Shown here piece after piece: positions 62,781 to 64,000 of a DNA stretch of 64,000 nt. Numbering within the stretch: the first letter of the stretch is position 1; every line of letters begins with the position of its first letter. The position numbers and the translations under genes are program-made. Origin of the DNA: Pogostemon cablin (taxonomy: Eukaryota > Streptophyta > Magnoliopsida > Lamiales > Lamiaceae); NCBI GenBank assembly GCA_023678885.1, contig JAHCLQ010000799.1, positions 26,779 to 90,778 of the forward strand. Direction: 5' to 3'. Under the pieces are notes generated by a model, which saw only the letters and a list, made by a program, of their open reading frames with translations, made no database searches and was not told the origin of the DNA.

Positions 62781-64000
62781 TATAATGCATGATAGATTCG
62801 ACGTCTAAAGACTATTTATCACTATGTTTAATCGAATCAATAAATAAAGAACTCATTTCCTTATGAGTTAAGAAAGGATAAACAACTTATAATGCATGAT
62901 AGATTCGACGTCTAAAGTCTCATTATCTCTTTGTTTAATCGAATCATTGAATAAAGAACTCATTTCTTTATGAGTTAAGAAAGATAAACAACATATAATG
63001 CATGATAGATTCGACGTTAAAGACTATTATCTCTTCGTTTAATCGAATCATTGAATAAAGAACTCGTTTCTTTATGAGTTAAGAAAGGATAAACAACATA
63101 TATTGCATGATAGATTCGATCTCTAAAGACTCATTATCTATTCGTTTAAACGAATCATTGAATAAAAAACATGTTTCTTATGAGTTAAGAAAGGATAAAC
63201 AACATATAATGCATGATAGATTCGACGTTAGAAGACTTATTATCTCTTCGTTTAATCGAATCATTGAATAAAGAACTCGTTTCTTATGAGTTAAGAAAGG
63301 ATAAACAACATATAATGCATGATAGATTCGACGTCTAAAGACTCATTATCACTTCGTTTAATCGAATCATTGAATAAAGAACTCATTTCCTTATGAGTTA
63401 AGAAAGGATAAACAACATATAATGCATGATAGATTCGACGTTTAAAGACTTATTATCTCTTCGTTTAATCGAATCATTGAATAAAGAACTCGTTTCCTTA
63501 TGAGTTAAGAAAGGATAAACAACATATAATGCATGATAGATTCGACGTCTAAAGACTCATTATCACTTCGTTTAATCGAATCATTGAATAAAAAACTCCT
63601 TTCCTTATGAGTTAAGAAAGGATAAACAATATATAATGCATGATAGATTCGACGTCTAAAGAGTCATTATCTCTTTGTTTAATCGAATCATTGAATAAAG
63701 AACTTATTTCTTTATGAGTTAAGAAAAGATAAACAACATATAATGCATGATAGATTCGACGTTCAAAGACTTATTATCTCTTCGTTTAATCGAATCATTG
63801 AATAAAGAACTCGTTTCTTTATGAGTTAAGAAAGGATAAACAACATATAATGCATGATAGATTCGATGTCTAAAGACTCATTATCTCTTCGTTTAATCGA
63901 ATCATTGAATAAAGAACATGTTTCCTTAAGAGTTAAGAAAGGATAAACAACATATAATGCATGATAGATTCGACGTAAGAAGACTTATTATCTCTTCGTT
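62781..64000. repeat. Satellite HOR, partial unit at window end
   Basis: Begins with a type-1 monomer whose 3' half is of another type (TTTAATCGAATCAATAAATAAAG) and continues to the window end. Several monomers here have small deletions (for example TCGACGTTAAAGACTATTATC). Confidence 0.75.

Larger units (their letters stand above)
38370..64000. repeat. ~107-bp satellite array with higher-order structure
   Basis: About 240 head-to-tail monomers of 105-107 bp, AT-rich. Each has conserved blocks ATGCATGATAGATTCGACG, a variable AAGACT-TTATTATCTCTT block, TTTAATCGAATCATTGAATAAA, and ATGAGTTAAGAAAGGATAAAC. No transposon, gene or spacer interrupts it. Monomers fall into about sixteen recurring types, arranged in a ~1710-bp unit or rearranged versions of it. 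This design is usual for centromeric or heterochromatic satellites; the location here is inferred. I do not recognise the family. Confidence 0.97.

Noticed and set aside
38370..64000. CRISPR-like or 5S rDNA-like tandem array
   Set aside because: Monomers are contiguous without unique spacers, and the DNA is a plant nuclear satellite. No 5S internal promoter boxes or T-run terminators of a gene unit were seen.

Overview
The window is repetitive plant nuclear DNA with no host gene that I can recognise. It has two halves. Positions 1-38369 are four nested copies of one Ty3/gypsy LTR retrotransposon family. Positions 38370-64000 are an uninterrupted satellite array of about 240 AT-rich monomers of ~107 bp. 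The retroelement is a plant chromovirus, most like the Tekay/Del group: gag with two zinc knuckles, then protease, RT, RNase H, integrase and a C-terminal chromodomain, with an initiator-Met tRNA primer site. This points to a flowering plant, probably a eudicot, in pericentromeric or other heterochromatin. I cannot name the species.

Layout of the left half. Element A (minus strand, 1-7473) is cut by the window edge in its 3' LTR. It has intact gag and pol, and its 5' LTR stops abruptly at 7473. Element D (minus, 7474-38369) sits at that point and also has intact gag and pol. Element B (minus, 9854-30461) is inserted in D's 3' LTR, with a TAAGT target duplication. Element C (plus, 15023-25335) is inserted in B's reverse transcriptase, with a CAGTT target duplication. 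The order of insertion is therefore satellite, then A, D, B, C. B and C are broken by frameshifts or nonsense mutations. The last LTR (35801-38369) looks like a D/A hybrid made by LTR-LTR recombination. That would explain why D has A's LTR on one side and satellite on the other.

The most interesting feature is at the gag-pol boundary. In all four copies gag and pol are in different frames, separated by 139-140 nt that start GTAATT and end TTTAG, with a pyrimidine-rich end and branch-point-like motifs. The pol frame has no usable ATG before protease. Removing this segment fuses gag to pol in frame within a glycine codon; keeping it ends Gag three codons in. The sequence therefore suggests that alternative splicing sets the Gag to Gag-Pol ratio and that the unspliced RNA is the genome. 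The LTRs also have non-canonical TA...CA termini confirmed by target duplications, and the polypurine tract lies 5 nt from the LTR, inside the pol reading frame.

The right half is a higher-order repeat. Sixteen distinguishable monomer types form a 1710-bp unit, clearest at 54986-62780. Rearranged versions (26-, 24-, 21-, 13- and 9-mers) lie to its left. Monomer n resembles monomer n+7, so the 16-mer looks like 7+7+2. Two shortened 9-mer units carry chimeric monomers exactly at 7-monomer register shifts, which is the mark of unequal exchange.
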